A stretch of DNA of 64,000 bases from JADJNY01 sp046349615 (GCA_046349615.1 JAXMBZ010000017.1:34168-98167); one strand, 5' to 3'; shown: positions 43,702 through 53,797, counted from the first letter of the stretch. Made by a program: numbers and translations. Notes: generated by a model from the sequence alone, not told the origin.

Positions 43702-46700
43702 GTGGAAGCCCCCTGCACGCTGTTCGAAGTCAGCTGGGAAGTCTGCAACAAGGTCGGTGGGATCCACACGGTGGTCTCGACCAAGGCGAAGACGCTCGTC
43801 GAGCGCTACGGCGACGACTACGTCGCGATCGGACCGTGGCTGCTCTCGGGTTCGCGCGCGAACGACCAATTCGAGGAAGAGCCGGGCTTCGGCGCCTTCT
43901 GCGACGCGTGTCGCGCGCTCGGCGTCCCCGTCCGCGTCGGACGCTGGAAGATCCCCGGCCGTCCGCGCGCGATCCTCGTCGAGTTCTCGGGGCTCTTCGC
44001 GAAGAAGGACGACATCCTCGCGCGCCTGTGGGAGCTCTACAAAGTCGACTCGCTCTTCGGCACGTGGGACTACGTCGAGCCGCTCATGTTCGGCCACGCG
44101 GCCGCGATCGTGATCGAGCGTTGGTGGCAGGAACACTGCGGTCCGACGCGCAAGCCCGCCGTCGCGCAGTTCCACGAGTGGATGACGGGCTCGGGCCTGC
44201 TCTACCTGAAGGAGCGCGTGCCCGAGATCGGCACCGTGTTCACGACGCACGCGACCGTGCTCGGACGCTCCGTGTCCTCGGGCGGGACCCTGCCGGAGAA
44301 AGCGCTCGCGGGCAAGACGAGCGAGGAGCTCGCGCAGACGCACAACGTGCGCGCGAAGCACTCGATCGAGTCGAGCTGCGCGCGCGAGTCCGACGTGTTC
44401 ACCACGGTGAGCCAGGTCACGTGCGACGAAGCCGAGCTCTTCTTCGGCCGCAAGGCGGAGCCGCTCCTTCCGAACGGCATCGACCTCGCCGTGATCGACG
44501 AGCTCGCCGGTGCGACGACGCGTGAGGCCGCCGAAGCACGTCTGCGCGACCTCGCGCGGCGCTTCACGGGCGAGGACGTGTCGAACGCGCGCCTCCTCTG
44601 CATCTCGGGCCGCTACGAGTTCCACAACAAGGGCATCGACCTCCTGCTCGACGCCCTCGCGAAGCTGAACGCGAAGCCCGGACGCGGCGTCGTGCTGTTC
44701 GCGCTCGTCCCGGCCGGCAACTCGGGCCTGCGCCGCGAGGTGATCGAGCGGCAGAAACAGGACCTGGCCTCGATCCAAGGGCCGATCGGCCTCTCGACGC
44801 ACAACCTGTTCGAGCCCGAGAAGGACCCGCTCCAACAACGCTGCCGCGAACTCGGCCTCTCGAACGCGCTCGGCGCGCGCGTGAAGGTGATCCAGGTGCC
44901 CGTGTACCTCGGCGTGGGCGACGGGATCTTCGATCTCCCGTACGAAGCCGTGCTGCGCGCGATGGACCTCTCGTGCTTCCCGTCGTTCTACGAGCCGTGG
45001 GGCTACACGCCGGAGGAGAGCCTCGCGGTCGGCGTCCCGACGATCACGACGGACTGCGCGGGCTTCGGCCGCTTCGCGCGGGAGGCGAAGTTGACCTGGG
45101 AGCAGGGCGTCCACGTGCTCACGCGCGTCGGCGTCGAGTACGTGAAGGCCGCGAACGCGCTCGCGGAGCTGCTCGAGGTCGTGCTCGCGGAGGAGCGCGA
45201 TCAGAAGGACGTCTACGAGGCGTGCCGCAAGACCGCGCGCCTCACCGCTTGGAGCGACCTGATCGCGCACTACGAGGCCGCGTTCGGCTCCGCGCGCGCG
45301 CTCGCCACGAAGCGCGCGGCCGGCCGCGCCGCGTTCCGTCCGAAGACCGCGGTGCCGAAGGCCGAGACTCGCGAGGCGCAGCGTCCGCACCTCGTGCGCT
45401 TCGAGGTCGCCGCGACGATGCCGCCTGCCCTCGACGGTCTCACGCGCCTCGCACGCAACCTCTGGTGGACGTGGGACCCGGAGGCGACGGAGCTCTTCCG
45501 CGAGATCTTCCCGCGCAAGTGGGACGCTCACCGGCACAACGCGGTCAGCTACCTCCGCGACGTGTACCCCGAGGACCTCGCCGCGCGCGCAGCCGACACC
45601 GAGTACGTCGCCCGGGTCGAGCGCGTGCTCGCCCGCTTCGACGCGTACATGGCGGTCAAGGGCGCGCCGCACGAGCTCGGAGACGGGCGCGCGCTCACCG
45701 CGCAGAAGCCGGTCGCGTACTTCTGCGCCGAGTTCGGCCTGCACGAATCGCTGCGCATCTACAGCGGCGGTCTCGGCATCCTCGCGGGCGACCACCTGAA
45801 GTCGGCGAGCGACCTGAACCTGCCGCTCGTCGCGGTCGGCCTCTTCTACCGCATGGGCTACGTGAAGCAGCGCATGACGGCGTCCGGCGATCAGATCAAC
45901 TCGGAGGCCGAGAACGATCCGCGCAACCTGCCGATGGAGCTCGTGCTCGACGAGCAGGGGCAACCGCTCGAGATCACGCTGCAGCTCCCGAGTTCGAACC
46001 TGGTCCTGCGCGCGTGGAAGGTCTGCGTCGGGCGCGTCGACCTCTACCTGCTCGACTCGAACGTCGAAGCGAATCGCCCCGAGGACCGCGACATCACGCG
46101 CCAGCTCTACGGCGGCGACGCGGAGCTCCGTCTGCGGCAGGAGATCGTGCTCGGCCGCGGAGGGAAGCGCCTCCTGTCGCGCCTCGACGTCTGGCCCGCG
46201 GTCTACCACGTCAACGAGGGCCACGCGGCGTTCCTCGTGCTCGAGCGCGTCGGGCGCATGGTGCGCGAGCTCGGCCTCACGTTCGAGGAAGCCACGGAGT
46301 TCGTGCGCGCGACGACGGTGTTCACGACGCACACGCCCGTGCCGGCGGGACACGACCGCTTCGGCGAGGACCTGATGCGCCGCTACTTCTCGGACGCTCC
46401 GAGTTGGGCCGGCGTGCCGTGGGAGCGCTTCTACGCGCTCGGCCAGACCGAGGACGATCGCGGGTCGTTCAACATGACGTACCTCGCGCTGCACTTCTCG
46501 AGCTTCGTGAACGGCGTGAGCCAGCTCCACGGGCGCGTGAGCCAGCGCTTGCTCCAGCCGTTCTGGTCGAAGCTCCTCGAAGGCGAGGTTCCCGTCGACT
46601 CCGTGACGAACGGCGTGCACCTCTCGACGTGGGTCGATCCGCGGCTGCGGACCGTCCTCGGCGTCGAAGGCCGCGCCGTGCGCGCGAGCGACTACGCGCG

Positions 46701-47925
46701 CGACTGGTCGCAGGTGAAAGCGTCGGAGCTCCACGCGATCAAGCGCGACGGCAAGCGTCGGATGCTCGCGCACGTGAAGAGCCGCCTCGAGGACTGCTTC
46801 CACGAGCGCCACGACAGCCCCGCCGTCCTGCGGCGGATGCTCGAGGGCCTCGACGAGAACGCGCTGTGGCTCGGCTTCGCGCGGCGTTTCGCGCCCTACA
46901 AGCGCGCGAACCTGCTCTTCCGCGACCTCGACCGCCTCGCGGCGATCCTCGAGGACGAAGAGCGCCCCGTGCGCATCCTCTTCGCGGGCAAGGCGCACCC
47001 GAACGACAAGCACGGGCAGGAGATCTTGAAGCAGGTCGTCGCGCACACGCGCACCGAGCCCTTCCTGGGCCGCGTGTTCTTCGTCGAGGACTACGACATC
47101 GAGCTCGCGCGCTTCCTCGTGCAAGGCGTCGACGTGTGGGTGAACAACCCGATCCGTCCGCTCGAAGCGAGCGGCACTTCGGGCATGAAGGTCTCGGCGA
47201 ACGGCGGCCTCAACCTCTCGATCCTCGACGGTTGGTGGATCGAGGCGTACGACGGCCAGAACGGTTGGGCCGTCGGCGGCGGCCGCGTGTATCCGAACCA
47301 GGAGCTGCAGGACGAGCTCGACGGCGAGAACCTCTACCACCTGATCGAGGAAGAGGTCGTCCCGCTCTACTTCCGTCGCGAAGGCGGCGGCGTGCCCGAA
47401 GGGTGGTACGACCGCGTGCGGCGCAACCTCGCGACCGTCCCCGGCACGTTCAACACGGATCGCATGGTCGCGGAGTACCGCGATCGCGCGTACGTCCCGC
47501 TCGCGCGGCAGTGGTACGGGCTCTCGGCCTCGAACCACCAGGCCGCGCGCGACCTCGCCGCGCGCCAGGCGCGCATCAAGAAGGGCTTCGCCGACGTGAA
47601 GATCGTCAGCGCGGAGGTCGCGGACCTCTCGTCGATCCAGGTCGGCGACACGGTCGACGTGCGCGTCGAGGTGCAGCTCGGCACGCTCGGGAAGGACGAT
47701 CTCGTCGTCGACCTCGTGCTCGGCCACGTCAACGGCGATCGCGACCTGCACAACCGCGCGATCGTGCCGCTCGTCGCGAGCGGTCCCGTGCGCGGGGGCG
47801 TGCTGACGTTCGAGGGCTCGCGACGCATGGAGCGCTCGGGTTCGTTCGCGTACGGGATCCGCGTGCGCGCGCAGCGGCAGGGTCGCCTCGATCTCACGCT
47901 CGAGGACCTCGTGCTCTGGGCCTGA
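43702..47925 (+). CDS. Fused glycogen synthase (GT3) and alpha-glucan phosphorylase (GT35)
   Basis: The 1407-residue product is two enzymes in one. Residues 1-545 match the GT3 glycogen synthase of eukaryotic type: EVSWEVCNKVGGIHTVVSTK, FTTHATVLGRS, GRYEFHNKGIDLLLDAL and FYEPWGYTPEESLAVGVPT. From about residue 562 a Thermotoga-type alpha-glucan phosphorylase begins (LTRLARNLWWTWDPEATELF), with NEGHAAFLVLER, and the PLP lysine K1163 in EASGTSGMKVSANGGLN. The first domain builds alpha-1,4 glucan from a sugar nucleotide, the second degrades it to glucose-1-phosphate. GTG 43702 lies one base after the GH57 stop. A related fusion arrangement is known in other bacterial groups. It is the last gene of the operon. 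Confidence 0.92.
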   Translation: MEAPCTLFEVSWEVCNKVGGIHTVVSTKAKTLVERYGDDYVAIGPWLLSGSRANDQFEEEPGFGAFCDACRALGVPVRVGRWKIPGRPRAILVEFSGLFAKKDDILARLWELYKVDSLFGTWDYVEPLMFGHAAAIVIERWWQEHCGPTRKPAVAQFHEWMTGSGLLYLKERVPEIGTVFTTHATVLGRSVSSGGTLPEKALAGKTSEELAQTHNVRAKHSIESSCARESDVFTTVSQVTCDEAELFFGRKAEPLLPNGIDLAVIDELAGATTREAAEARLRDLARRFTGEDVSNARLLCISGRYEFHNKGIDLLLDALAKLNAKPGRGVVLFALVPAGNSGLRREVIERQKQDLASIQGPIGLSTHNLFEPEKDPLQQRCRELGLSNALGARVKVIQVPVYLGVGDGIFDLPYEAVLRAMDLSCFPSFYEPWGYTPEESLAVGVPTITTDCAGFGRFAREAKLTWEQGVHVLTRVGVEYVKAANALAELLEVVLAEERDQKDVYEACRKTARLTAWSDLIAHYEAAFGSARALATKRAAGRAAFRPKTAVPKAETREAQRPHLVRFEVAATMPPALDGLTRLARNLWWTWDPEATELFREIFPRKWDAHRHNAVSYLRDVYPEDLAARAADTEYVARVERVLARFDAYMAVKGAPHELGDGRALTAQKPVAYFCAEFGLHESLRIYSGGLGILAGDHLKSASDLNLPLVAVGLFYRMGYVKQRMTASGDQINSEAENDPRNLPMELVLDEQGQPLEITLQLPSSNLVLRAWKVCVGRVDLYLLDSNVEANRPEDRDITRQLYGGDAELRLRQEIVLGRGGKRLLSRLDVWPAVYHVNEGHAAFLVLERVGRMVRELGLTFEEATEFVRATTVFTTHTPVPAGHDRFGEDLMRRYFSDAPSWAGVPWERFYALGQTEDDRGSFNMTYLALHFSSFVNGVSQLHGRVSQRLLQPFWSKLLEGEVPVDSVTNGVHLSTWVDPRLRTVLGVEGRAVRASDYARDWSQVKASELHAIKRDGKRRMLAHVKSRLEDCFHERHDSPAVLRRMLEGLDENALWLGFARRFAPYKRANLLFRDLDRLAAILEDEERPVRILFAGKAHPNDKHGQEILKQVVAHTRTEPFLGRVFFVEDYDIELARFLVQGVDVWVNNPIRPLEASGTSGMKVSANGGLNLSILDGWWIEAYDGQNGWAVGGGRVYPNQELQDELDGENLYHLIEEEVVPLYFRREGGGVPEGWYDRVRRNLATVPGTFNTDRMVAEYRDRAYVPLARQWYGLSASNHQAARDLAARQARIKKGFADVKIVSAEVADLSSIQVGDTVDVRVEVQLGTLGKDDLVVDLVLGHVNGDRDLHNRAIVPLVASGPVRGGVLTFEGSRRMERSGSFAYGIRVRAQRQGRLDLTLEDLVLWA

Positions 47926-48090
47926 GCGCGCTCGCATGCGCCGCGGAGAGCGCAGGAGAGCGCGCGCTCCGCTGACGCGTCGCGCCCGTTTGCTTCAAGA
48001 TCGTGATCGCGCGGGATCGATCCGTGGGGATCCCCGAGCCTGCGTCCCACCGACGCGGGGCTCGCTTCCACCCCTAGGAGTCAGCACCCC

Positions 48091-50451
48091 GTGCATTCCA
48101 CGCCTCTTCACGCATCGCGCGTTTTCAGCGCGCGTCGTCTCTTCGCCGGTCCGAGCCTCGTCCTCGCCGGACTCGCCTTCTCCGCCTGCGGCGGCGGCGG
48201 GTCGAGCAGCGGTTCGGGCGCCGTCGACGGTCTTTCCGTCGTGGACTCGATGTCCGTGATCACCACCGACGGCGGCGGTTCGCCGGGCTCGGTCGTGCTC
48301 CCGCCCTCGCAGGTCGACACGTCCGCGTTCCCCTCGGACTGCGACTACAACACCGATCCGCAGCGCGCGCACGTCTACGACCCGTCGATGGACACGCTGC
48401 GTCTCGTGAACCAGATCCTCTGCATGGTCTCGCAGACCGGCTACGCGGATCTCGTGAACCAGGGCGACTACAAGGCTCAGATCGACGAAGCGAAGTGCTC
48501 CGACGGCGGCGACTCGAGCTCCTCGAGCTCGGACCAGGGCCAGTCCTCCGGCGCGAACGCCGGCGCGCCGAACGTCTGGACCGTCCACAGCGAGCGCGCG
48601 TCGAACAGCTCCGACCAGATCGTCGACTTCTGGATCCCGCAGGACGAGGACGGCGGGAGCATGACGATCTACGTGCGCATGGTCGTCTCGGCCGGCGCGA
48701 GCGACTCGAACCCCTTCGGCGTGTTCACGCTGAACTTCGTGGGCATCCCCGAAGGCGGGACGATCGAGGACGCGCGCATGCACGGCACGCTCGCGACGCT
48801 CGACGTGCTCGACGGCTTCATCGGGTTCAGCTTCTACCAGGAGGAAGGCGACGTCACGGTCGCGCAGTCTCCCGGTCACCAGGCGAGCAAGACGCAGGCG
48901 AACGTGAACATGTTCACGGACCAGACCCAGGGCGTCGCCTACATCGTGCGCCAGGAGCGCTCGAACTACGGCATGGGGGACAGCGGCCTGTCGGACACGA
49001 CCTACCGCATCGCGTTCGACCCGACGAACGTGCTGCGCGGCAAGAACGCGGACGCGCCGACGTGCCTCTCGCGCACGGACTTCGACACGCGCGTGTGGCG
49101 CTACAGCCTCTACGACGCGACGACGGGTGACCGCATCGAGCTGAACTCCGGGTTCGGCTTCCAGACCGCGGGCGGCGAGTACGGATGGATCGGCTACTAC
49201 GGCATGTGGACGCCGCCGGGCGTCACCATCGCGAACGGCGACACCGTCACGCGTCACGTGTACGGCGAGACGACGCCGACGACCTACACCGTCGTCGAGG
49301 CGCCGGGCAAGCTGATCAAGAACACGAAGCAGACGCTGCTCACGAGCGAGCTCGAGAGCGAGGAATTCAACTGGTGGGACTTCGGCGTGCCGGGCGGCCC
49401 GCCGTCGGGTCCGCCGACGCAGTACAAGGTCGAGTACCACGCGAGCGCCTTCCAGAAGATCGCGCAGTGGGACGACGCGCAGCACGAGTTCGTCGACCTC
49501 ATGGCGCCGGAAGCGATCGACACGAGCACGTACGGCTACCTCGGCATGTTCTCGGAGAGCCTCGGCGGGCCCGTGAGCTTCGTCCACGGCGACGACCACG
49601 TGACCTACTGGAGCCAGGAGTTCGTCAACGCGTCGAACGACCTCTTCACCGGCGGATCGCCGGCGACGCTGTACGGCTTCTTCGACTGCCTCCGCGCCGG
49701 CATCCTGGGTTCGGAAGCGTCGACGGGCGACGTGTTCTCGACGCCGTCGATGGACGTCGGCACGCCCTACACGTTCGAGTTCGACTCGAGCACGCTGACG
49801 CTCACCGACGCGGGGAGCGGCGATCCGATCGGCCTCGCGACGGGCGAGACGTACTCGGGCGGTCCGTTCGGCTGGGGCATGCGCTCCGGCCCGCTCGTGA
49901 CGAGCACGTCCGGCTACTCGAACGTGAACGACATCTGGAACGCGGACGTCTTCTACACGTGGGAGACCGGCCCGAACGCGTGGAACCAGTACGCGACGCT
50001 GCTCGACGGGAACGGCGACGCGGTGTCCTTCGACCCGCCGCTGCAGTTCCGCTACACGCACGAGACGGCGAACGACCGCAACGGCGACTCGACCTACAAC
50101 GGCCGCAATTACGTGCTGTCGTACAACGGGCCGGGCGACCTGTTCGGCATCCCGAGCGCGGGGGTCGACCTCGACGACGACGGGAACCCCGATCGTTGGT
50201 ACCCGCTCTTCAGCCTCGAGGACGCGACGTTGATGGGGCCGACGGGCATCGAGTACGTCGTCAAGGCGCTCGAGATGGAGCAGACGCTCCGTACCGACGC
50301 CGGCCAGTGCGGCCTCCTCAACATCGACACGGTCGGCGACCTCCCGCTGCCGGACGGCACCGAGTTCGTCGCCCCCGAGATCGGCACCGTCCCCACGGTC
50401 GAGGACGCGCCGCGCGTCATCGAGGGCGAGGTCGCGACGAGCGGCGGTTGA
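48091..50451 (+). CDS. Large lipoprotein of unknown function
   Basis: The 786-residue product starts with GTG and has a lipoprotein signal peptide: a basic region (ARRLFAGPS) and the lipobox LAFSACGGGG at about residue 28-37, so the mature protein would be lipidated at C33. A Ser-rich spacer and acidic beta-rich regions follow, with DLDDDGNPDRWYPL near the C-terminus as a calcium-loop-like segment. TAGGAG (48075-48080) is about ten bases before the GTG and supports the start. The protein is long and secreted to the outer or inner membrane surface, but I see no catalytic motif or family. A strong hairpin (50474-50512) ends the transcript. Confidence 0.82.
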   Translation: MHSTPLHASRVFSARRLFAGPSLVLAGLAFSACGGGGSSSGSGAVDGLSVVDSMSVITTDGGGSPGSVVLPPSQVDTSAFPSDCDYNTDPQRAHVYDPSMDTLRLVNQILCMVSQTGYADLVNQGDYKAQIDEAKCSDGGDSSSSSSDQGQSSGANAGAPNVWTVHSERASNSSDQIVDFWIPQDEDGGSMTIYVRMVVSAGASDSNPFGVFTLNFVGIPEGGTIEDARMHGTLATLDVLDGFIGFSFYQEEGDVTVAQSPGHQASKTQANVNMFTDQTQGVAYIVRQERSNYGMGDSGLSDTTYRIAFDPTNVLRGKNADAPTCLSRTDFDTRVWRYSLYDATTGDRIELNSGFGFQTAGGEYGWIGYYGMWTPPGVTIANGDTVTRHVYGETTPTTYTVVEAPGKLIKNTKQTLLTSELESEEFNWWDFGVPGGPPSGPPTQYKVEYHASAFQKIAQWDDAQHEFVDLMAPEAIDTSTYGYLGMFSESLGGPVSFVHGDDHVTYWSQEFVNASNDLFTGGSPATLYGFFDCLRAGILGSEASTGDVFSTPSMDVGTPYTFEFDSSTLTLTDAGSGDPIGLATGETYSGGPFGWGMRSGPLVTSTSGYSNVNDIWNADVFYTWETGPNAWNQYATLLDGNGDAVSFDPPLQFRYTHETANDRNGDSTYNGRNYVLSYNGPGDLFGIPSAGVDLDDDGNPDRWYPLFSLEDATLMGPTGIEYVVKALEMEQTLRTDAGQCGLLNIDTVGDLPLPDGTEFVAPEIGTVPTVEDAPRVIEGEVATSGG

Positions 50452-50473
50452 TCCGCTCGAGCTTCCGGAACGA

Positions 50474-50512
50474 GGCGCGGGCCGGTGGGAACGATTCCCG
50501 CCGGCCCGCGCC
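50474..50512. terminator. Very stable hairpin between convergent genes
   Basis: GGCGCGGGCCGG and CCGGCCCGCGCC pair perfectly, extended by TGGGAA/TTCCCG across a 3-base loop, and the stem lies between the stops at 50451 and 50609. No T-run follows, but it probably terminates at least one of the two convergent transcripts. A smaller stem (CTCCGC-GCAT-GCGGAG) follows at about 50540-50555. Confidence 0.6.
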
Positions 50513-50608
50513 GTCTTCCATCCCCAAAAGCACAGCGGCCCTCCGCGCATGCGGAGAGCCGCCGGTTCGTCGGCTGCGCCGCGTCGCCGCGGCGGAGTCG
50601 AGCCGCGC

Positions 50609-51688
50609 TCAGGGCGTGTCGTCCGTGTCGCCGTTCTGGGCCAGCGCGTAGAGGTCGCCGTTGTCCTGCGTGCCGAGGCAGAAGGGGAGCACGGCGCCGC
50701 CGCAACGGTAGTCCGAGTGGTCGGTCTCGATGCGGAGCGCGAGGATCGCGGGGTCCGAGATCGAGGTCGACGTCGAGTCGGCGTTCGCGCCGTCGATCGT
50801 GAACCAGCCGGTCTCCGGGAAGTTCGGGCCCGCGCCGGCGACTTCGTTGCCGGTGTGGTTCGTGAAGTCGCGGAGGAACTGGTTCGTGAACACGCCGTCG
50901 ATCTCGGCGAGGCCGACGCGCGTCCAGCAGCGGAAGCTGTGCTGCGCGGAGAAGACGTCTTCGCTGTCGTTGTAGATCAGGAAGTTGACGGTCGCGTCGA
51001 ACAGCCGGCCGCCGGAGAGGTTGATGAGCACGAGCTCCGAGTAGAAGCTCGGGCTCGGGCCGTTCCCGATCGCCGCCGTGTTCGGCGCGTCCTGACCGAA
51101 GAAGCGCGGGACGAGGAGGACGTCGGGCGTCTTCTCGTACTCGAGGCCGTTCAGGTCGCGCAGGCCGTCTCCGTCACGGTCGGTGCCCTGGCCGTTCGAG
51201 AGCCGGGGCGACGCACGGAAGATGTAGGGCGTGAACTCGAACGAACCGTCGCGCGCGTCGTCGTACGTGTTGCGGAGGTCCGTCTGCGTCGCGATGAGCC
51301 AGTCGAACTTGATCGGCGTCTCGGGGAGGGAGTTCGACTGGGTCGCGTACACGTAGACGAAGCCCTGGTCGCGGTTCGGGTTGTCGAACTGCGTCAGCAG
51401 GGTGATCGTGTCGTTCGCGGTCAGGCGGTAGAAGCGGTTCGTCTCGAGGCAGTCCTGCGACGGGATGTCGCTGTGGTTGCGGTAGACGACGTGCACCCAG
51501 ACCGATTCGGTGGGGTTCGTGTTCGTCAGCGTGAGCAGCGTCCAGTTGCGGACGTTGTTCCCGAACACGCGGTTGTCGAACTCCGGGAAGACGACGAGGG
51601 AGCCCGGGGTCGTGACGCCGGCGTTGGCGATGGAGCCGAGCGCGAGCGTGCCGACGAGGGCCGCGAAGGCGAATCGAGAGGTTCTCAT
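50609..51688 (-). CDS. Secreted beta-rich protein of unknown function
   Basis: The 359-residue protein has a clear signal peptide (MRTSRFAFAALVGTLALGSIANA). The mature part is rich in Asn, Thr, Asp and aromatic residues, with GVTTPGSLVVFPEFDNRVFG, LTLTNTNPTESVWVHVVYR and FYSELVLINLSGGRLFD segments, resembling beta-sandwich exported proteins; one acidic loop DRDGDGLRD may bind calcium. Two cysteines near the ends (CLETNRF, FRCWTR) and two more at the C-terminus could form disulphides. ATG 51688 is preceded by TAGGAC eight bases upstream. No family is recognised. The upstream non-coding region to 52082 is comparatively AT-rich. Confidence 0.78.
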   Translation of the reverse strand: MRTSRFAFAALVGTLALGSIANAGVTTPGSLVVFPEFDNRVFGNNVRNWTLLTLTNTNPTESVWVHVVYRNHSDIPSQDCLETNRFYRLTANDTITLLTQFDNPNRDQGFVYVYATQSNSLPETPIKFDWLIATQTDLRNTYDDARDGSFEFTPYIFRASPRLSNGQGTDRDGDGLRDLNGLEYEKTPDVLLVPRFFGQDAPNTAAIGNGPSPSFYSELVLINLSGGRLFDATVNFLIYNDSEDVFSAQHSFRCWTRVGLAEIDGVFTNQFLRDFTNHTGNEVAGAGPNFPETGWFTIDGANADSTSTSISDPAILALRIETDHSDYRCGGAVLPFCLGTQDNGDLYALAQNGDTDDTP

Positions 51689-52082
51689 GATGTCCTACTT
51701 GGAAGGTTGAAGGCGGGGCCGCCGAGGTCGGCGACCGTCCAGGATGCGAGTCGAGCGCGGCGCACCAGCGCGACGATCGTCGCACCGCATCGGCGCCGTA
51801 CTGCCGAGGAGGAGCGTAGGGATCGTGGATCGAATCTCAAGCGGGTGCGTCGGGAACCCGACGCTCCTCAGGAACACGCTTGTGCGAATCGCGCGATCAA
51901 TCCAATTGCGATGGAGTAGTGGGATCCAATTCGCAATCCCGGCGCGCAACGGCCGCCCCGCCCGCGACTCGAGACCGGCTCGCGCGCAGCACGCCGGTTT
52001 TCTCCGGGGGGCGCGCTCGACGAAAGCGGCGGATTCCGGTTAACAACGCGGCCCGTCCGCGCGTCGACGAGCGCCCGAATCC
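51689..52082. other. 394-base divergent intergenic region
   Basis: No gene is seen. The stretch contains a perfect hairpin (51847-51864, GCGTCGGG-AA-CCCGACGC), an inverted pair ATTGCGA/TCGCAAT (51905-51911 and 51931-51937) and a direct ATCCAATT repeat (51900-51907 and 51924-51931). It is less GC-rich than the surroundings and presumably holds promoters for the secreted protein (minus) and the ECF sigma gene (plus). Confidence 0.45.
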
Positions 52083-52685
52083 ATGTCGCAACCGGCCGAA
52101 TCTCAAGGAGTCCGCAATCCCGTCGCGGCGGCCGCGCCCCGTTCGGATTCCGACGCGGAACTCGGGCGTCGAGCGCGCTCCGGCGACCGCGCGGCGTTCG
52201 GGCGGATCTACGAGCGCTACGCGTCGCTCGTCCACGGCGTGCTGCTCGCGCACGCGCCGACGCCGGAGGTGGGGGACCTCGTGCAGGACGTGTTCGTGCT
52301 CGCGCTCCGCTCGATCGAACGCCTGGACGACCCCGCTCGGCTCGCGCCCTGGCTCGTGACGATCGCGCGCAACCGCGCGCACGACCATCACAAGCGCGAT
52401 CGACGCGAGGAGGAACTCGGCGCTCGAGCGGAGCTCGCGCGCACGGGTTTCGACGGCTCGCAGGCCGCGGAGGACGACGAAGCCGAGCGCGTGCTCGCGG
52501 TGATCCGCGCGCTTCCCGAGGCGTATCGCGAGACGCTCGTCCTGCGTCTCGTCGAGGGCCTCTCGGGCCCCGAGATCGCCGAGCGCACCGGGCTCACGCA
52601 CGGCTCGGTGCGCGTCAACCTCGTGCGCGGGATGAAGCTCCTCCGCGAAAAGCTCGAGCGCGGCCCGGGGAGGTCCGCACCATGA
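52083..52685 (+). CDS. ECF-type RNA polymerase sigma factor
   Basis: The 200-residue protein shows region 2 (DLVQDVFVLALRSIERLDD, LAPWLVTIARNRAHDHHKRD) and region 4 (LPEAYRETLVLRLVEGLSG, PEIAERTGLTHGSVRVNLVR), as in extracytoplasmic function sigma-70 factors. It overlaps the following FecR-like gene by ATGA, so the two are cotranscribed and probably a sigma/anti-sigma-like pair. No ribosome site is seen before ATG 52083. It would direct transcription of a limited regulon, possibly including its own operon. Confidence 0.92.
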   Translation: MSQPAESQGVRNPVAAAAPRSDSDAELGRRARSGDRAAFGRIYERYASLVHGVLLAHAPTPEVGDLVQDVFVLALRSIERLDDPARLAPWLVTIARNRAHDHHKRDRREEELGARAELARTGFDGSQAAEDDEAERVLAVIRALPEAYRETLVLRLVEGLSGPEIAERTGLTHGSVRVNLVRGMKLLREKLERGPGRSAP

Positions 52686-53665
52686 ACGACGACTACCTGT
52701 GGGATCCGGCTTCCGCGCCGCGCGCGGAGGACGCGGAGGTCGAGCGCCTCGAGCGTCTCCTCGCGCGCCATCGTCACGTCGAGCGCGGCGCGCCGCGTTG
52801 GGCGACGGAGCCGCGCGCGTCGCGCACGTGGCTCCCGTTCGCCGCGGCGTGCGCGGCGGCGGCGGCGCTCGTCGCGTGGCTGGCGCTCCCCGCGCGGGCG
52901 CCGGAGTGGCGCGTCGACGGTCTCGCCGGGCGCGCGCACGTGCGCGCGGGCGAGGCGCTCGTGAACGACTCCGCCGCGGACGTGCGCGTCCAGGTCGGCG
53001 CGGTGGGGGAGCTCTCCGTCGCGCCGGGCACGCGGCTCGTCGCCGAGGACTGCGGCCGCGAGCGCCACAGCCTCTTCCTCGAGCGCGGCCGCGTCCACGC
53101 GCGGATCACGGCGGCCCCGCGCGTCTTCCAGGTCGACACGCCGTCGGGGCGCACGATCGACCTCGGCTGCGAATACGAGGTCGACGTCGCCGAGGACGGC
53201 GCGACGCGCGTGCGCGTGACGAGCGGACAGATCGAGTTCGTGCTCGACGGTCGCGAGGTCTACGTGCCCGCGAACGCGCGCTGCGAAGCGACGCCGGGCA
53301 CGGGACCGGGCTTGCCGGAGTTCGAGGAGCGCAGCAACGCGCTTTCGGACGTGCTCGCGATCGCGCTCGGCCGAAAGTCGCTCACGACGAAGGACCCGCA
53401 AGGGCTGCTCGACTCCTTCCTCGCCGAGTGCACCGACGAGGACACGCTGACGCTCTGGCATCTCTACGACTCCGACACGGGCGGCGGGCACGCCGAGTCC
53501 GTGCCCGAGTGGGCGCGTGAACGGCTCTTCGCGCGGCTCGCGCGCCAGTTCCCGCTCCCCGCGGGCGTCACGGAGGACGCGCTCCGTCGCGGTGAGCGCG
53601 CCGCGCGCCGAGCGTGGCGCGCGTCGATGCAACCCGCGTGGCGCGTCGAGTATCGCGGGCGCTGA
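52682..53665 (+). CDS. FecR-domain membrane protein (probable anti-sigma)
   Basis: The 327-residue protein has a cytoplasmic N-terminus, a single membrane segment (about 50-70, WLPFAAACAAAAALVAWLAL) and a FecR-like extracytoplasmic domain: RAHVRAGEALVN, SVAPGTRLVAEDCG, VFQVDTPSGRTIDLGCEYEV. FecR-type proteins control cognate ECF sigma factors. The start overlaps the sigma gene's stop (ATGA), the usual layout for such pairs. A C-terminal region of about 120 residues after the FecR domain (from about 210) contains helical, acidic sequence with HLYDSDTGGGHAESV and has no known name. Signal sensed is unknown. Confidence 0.88.
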   Translation: MNDDYLWDPASAPRAEDAEVERLERLLARHRHVERGAPRWATEPRASRTWLPFAAACAAAAALVAWLALPARAPEWRVDGLAGRAHVRAGEALVNDSAADVRVQVGAVGELSVAPGTRLVAEDCGRERHSLFLERGRVHARITAAPRVFQVDTPSGRTIDLGCEYEVDVAEDGATRVRVTSGQIEFVLDGREVYVPANARCEATPGTGPGLPEFEERSNALSDVLAIALGRKSLTTKDPQGLLDSFLAECTDEDTLTLWHLYDSDTGGGHAESVPEWARERLFARLARQFPLPAGVTEDALRRGERAARRAWRASMQPAWRVEYRGR

Positions 53666-53797
53666 CGACGGCGCTCGACCCCGCTCGCGCGGCGCACCGA
53701 GAGCGCCCGTCCCCCACGTCGGCGCCCGCGCTCGTCCGCGCCGCGCGGCGCTCACGCTCTTCCACGCGGCGCCGCGAGCGCGCAGAATCCGCGGCGC

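Noticed and set aside
43276..47937. Long minus-strand frame across the GT3-GT35 gene
   Set aside because: The plus-strand gene has complete family signatures; the other frame has no domain motifs and reads as composition noise.
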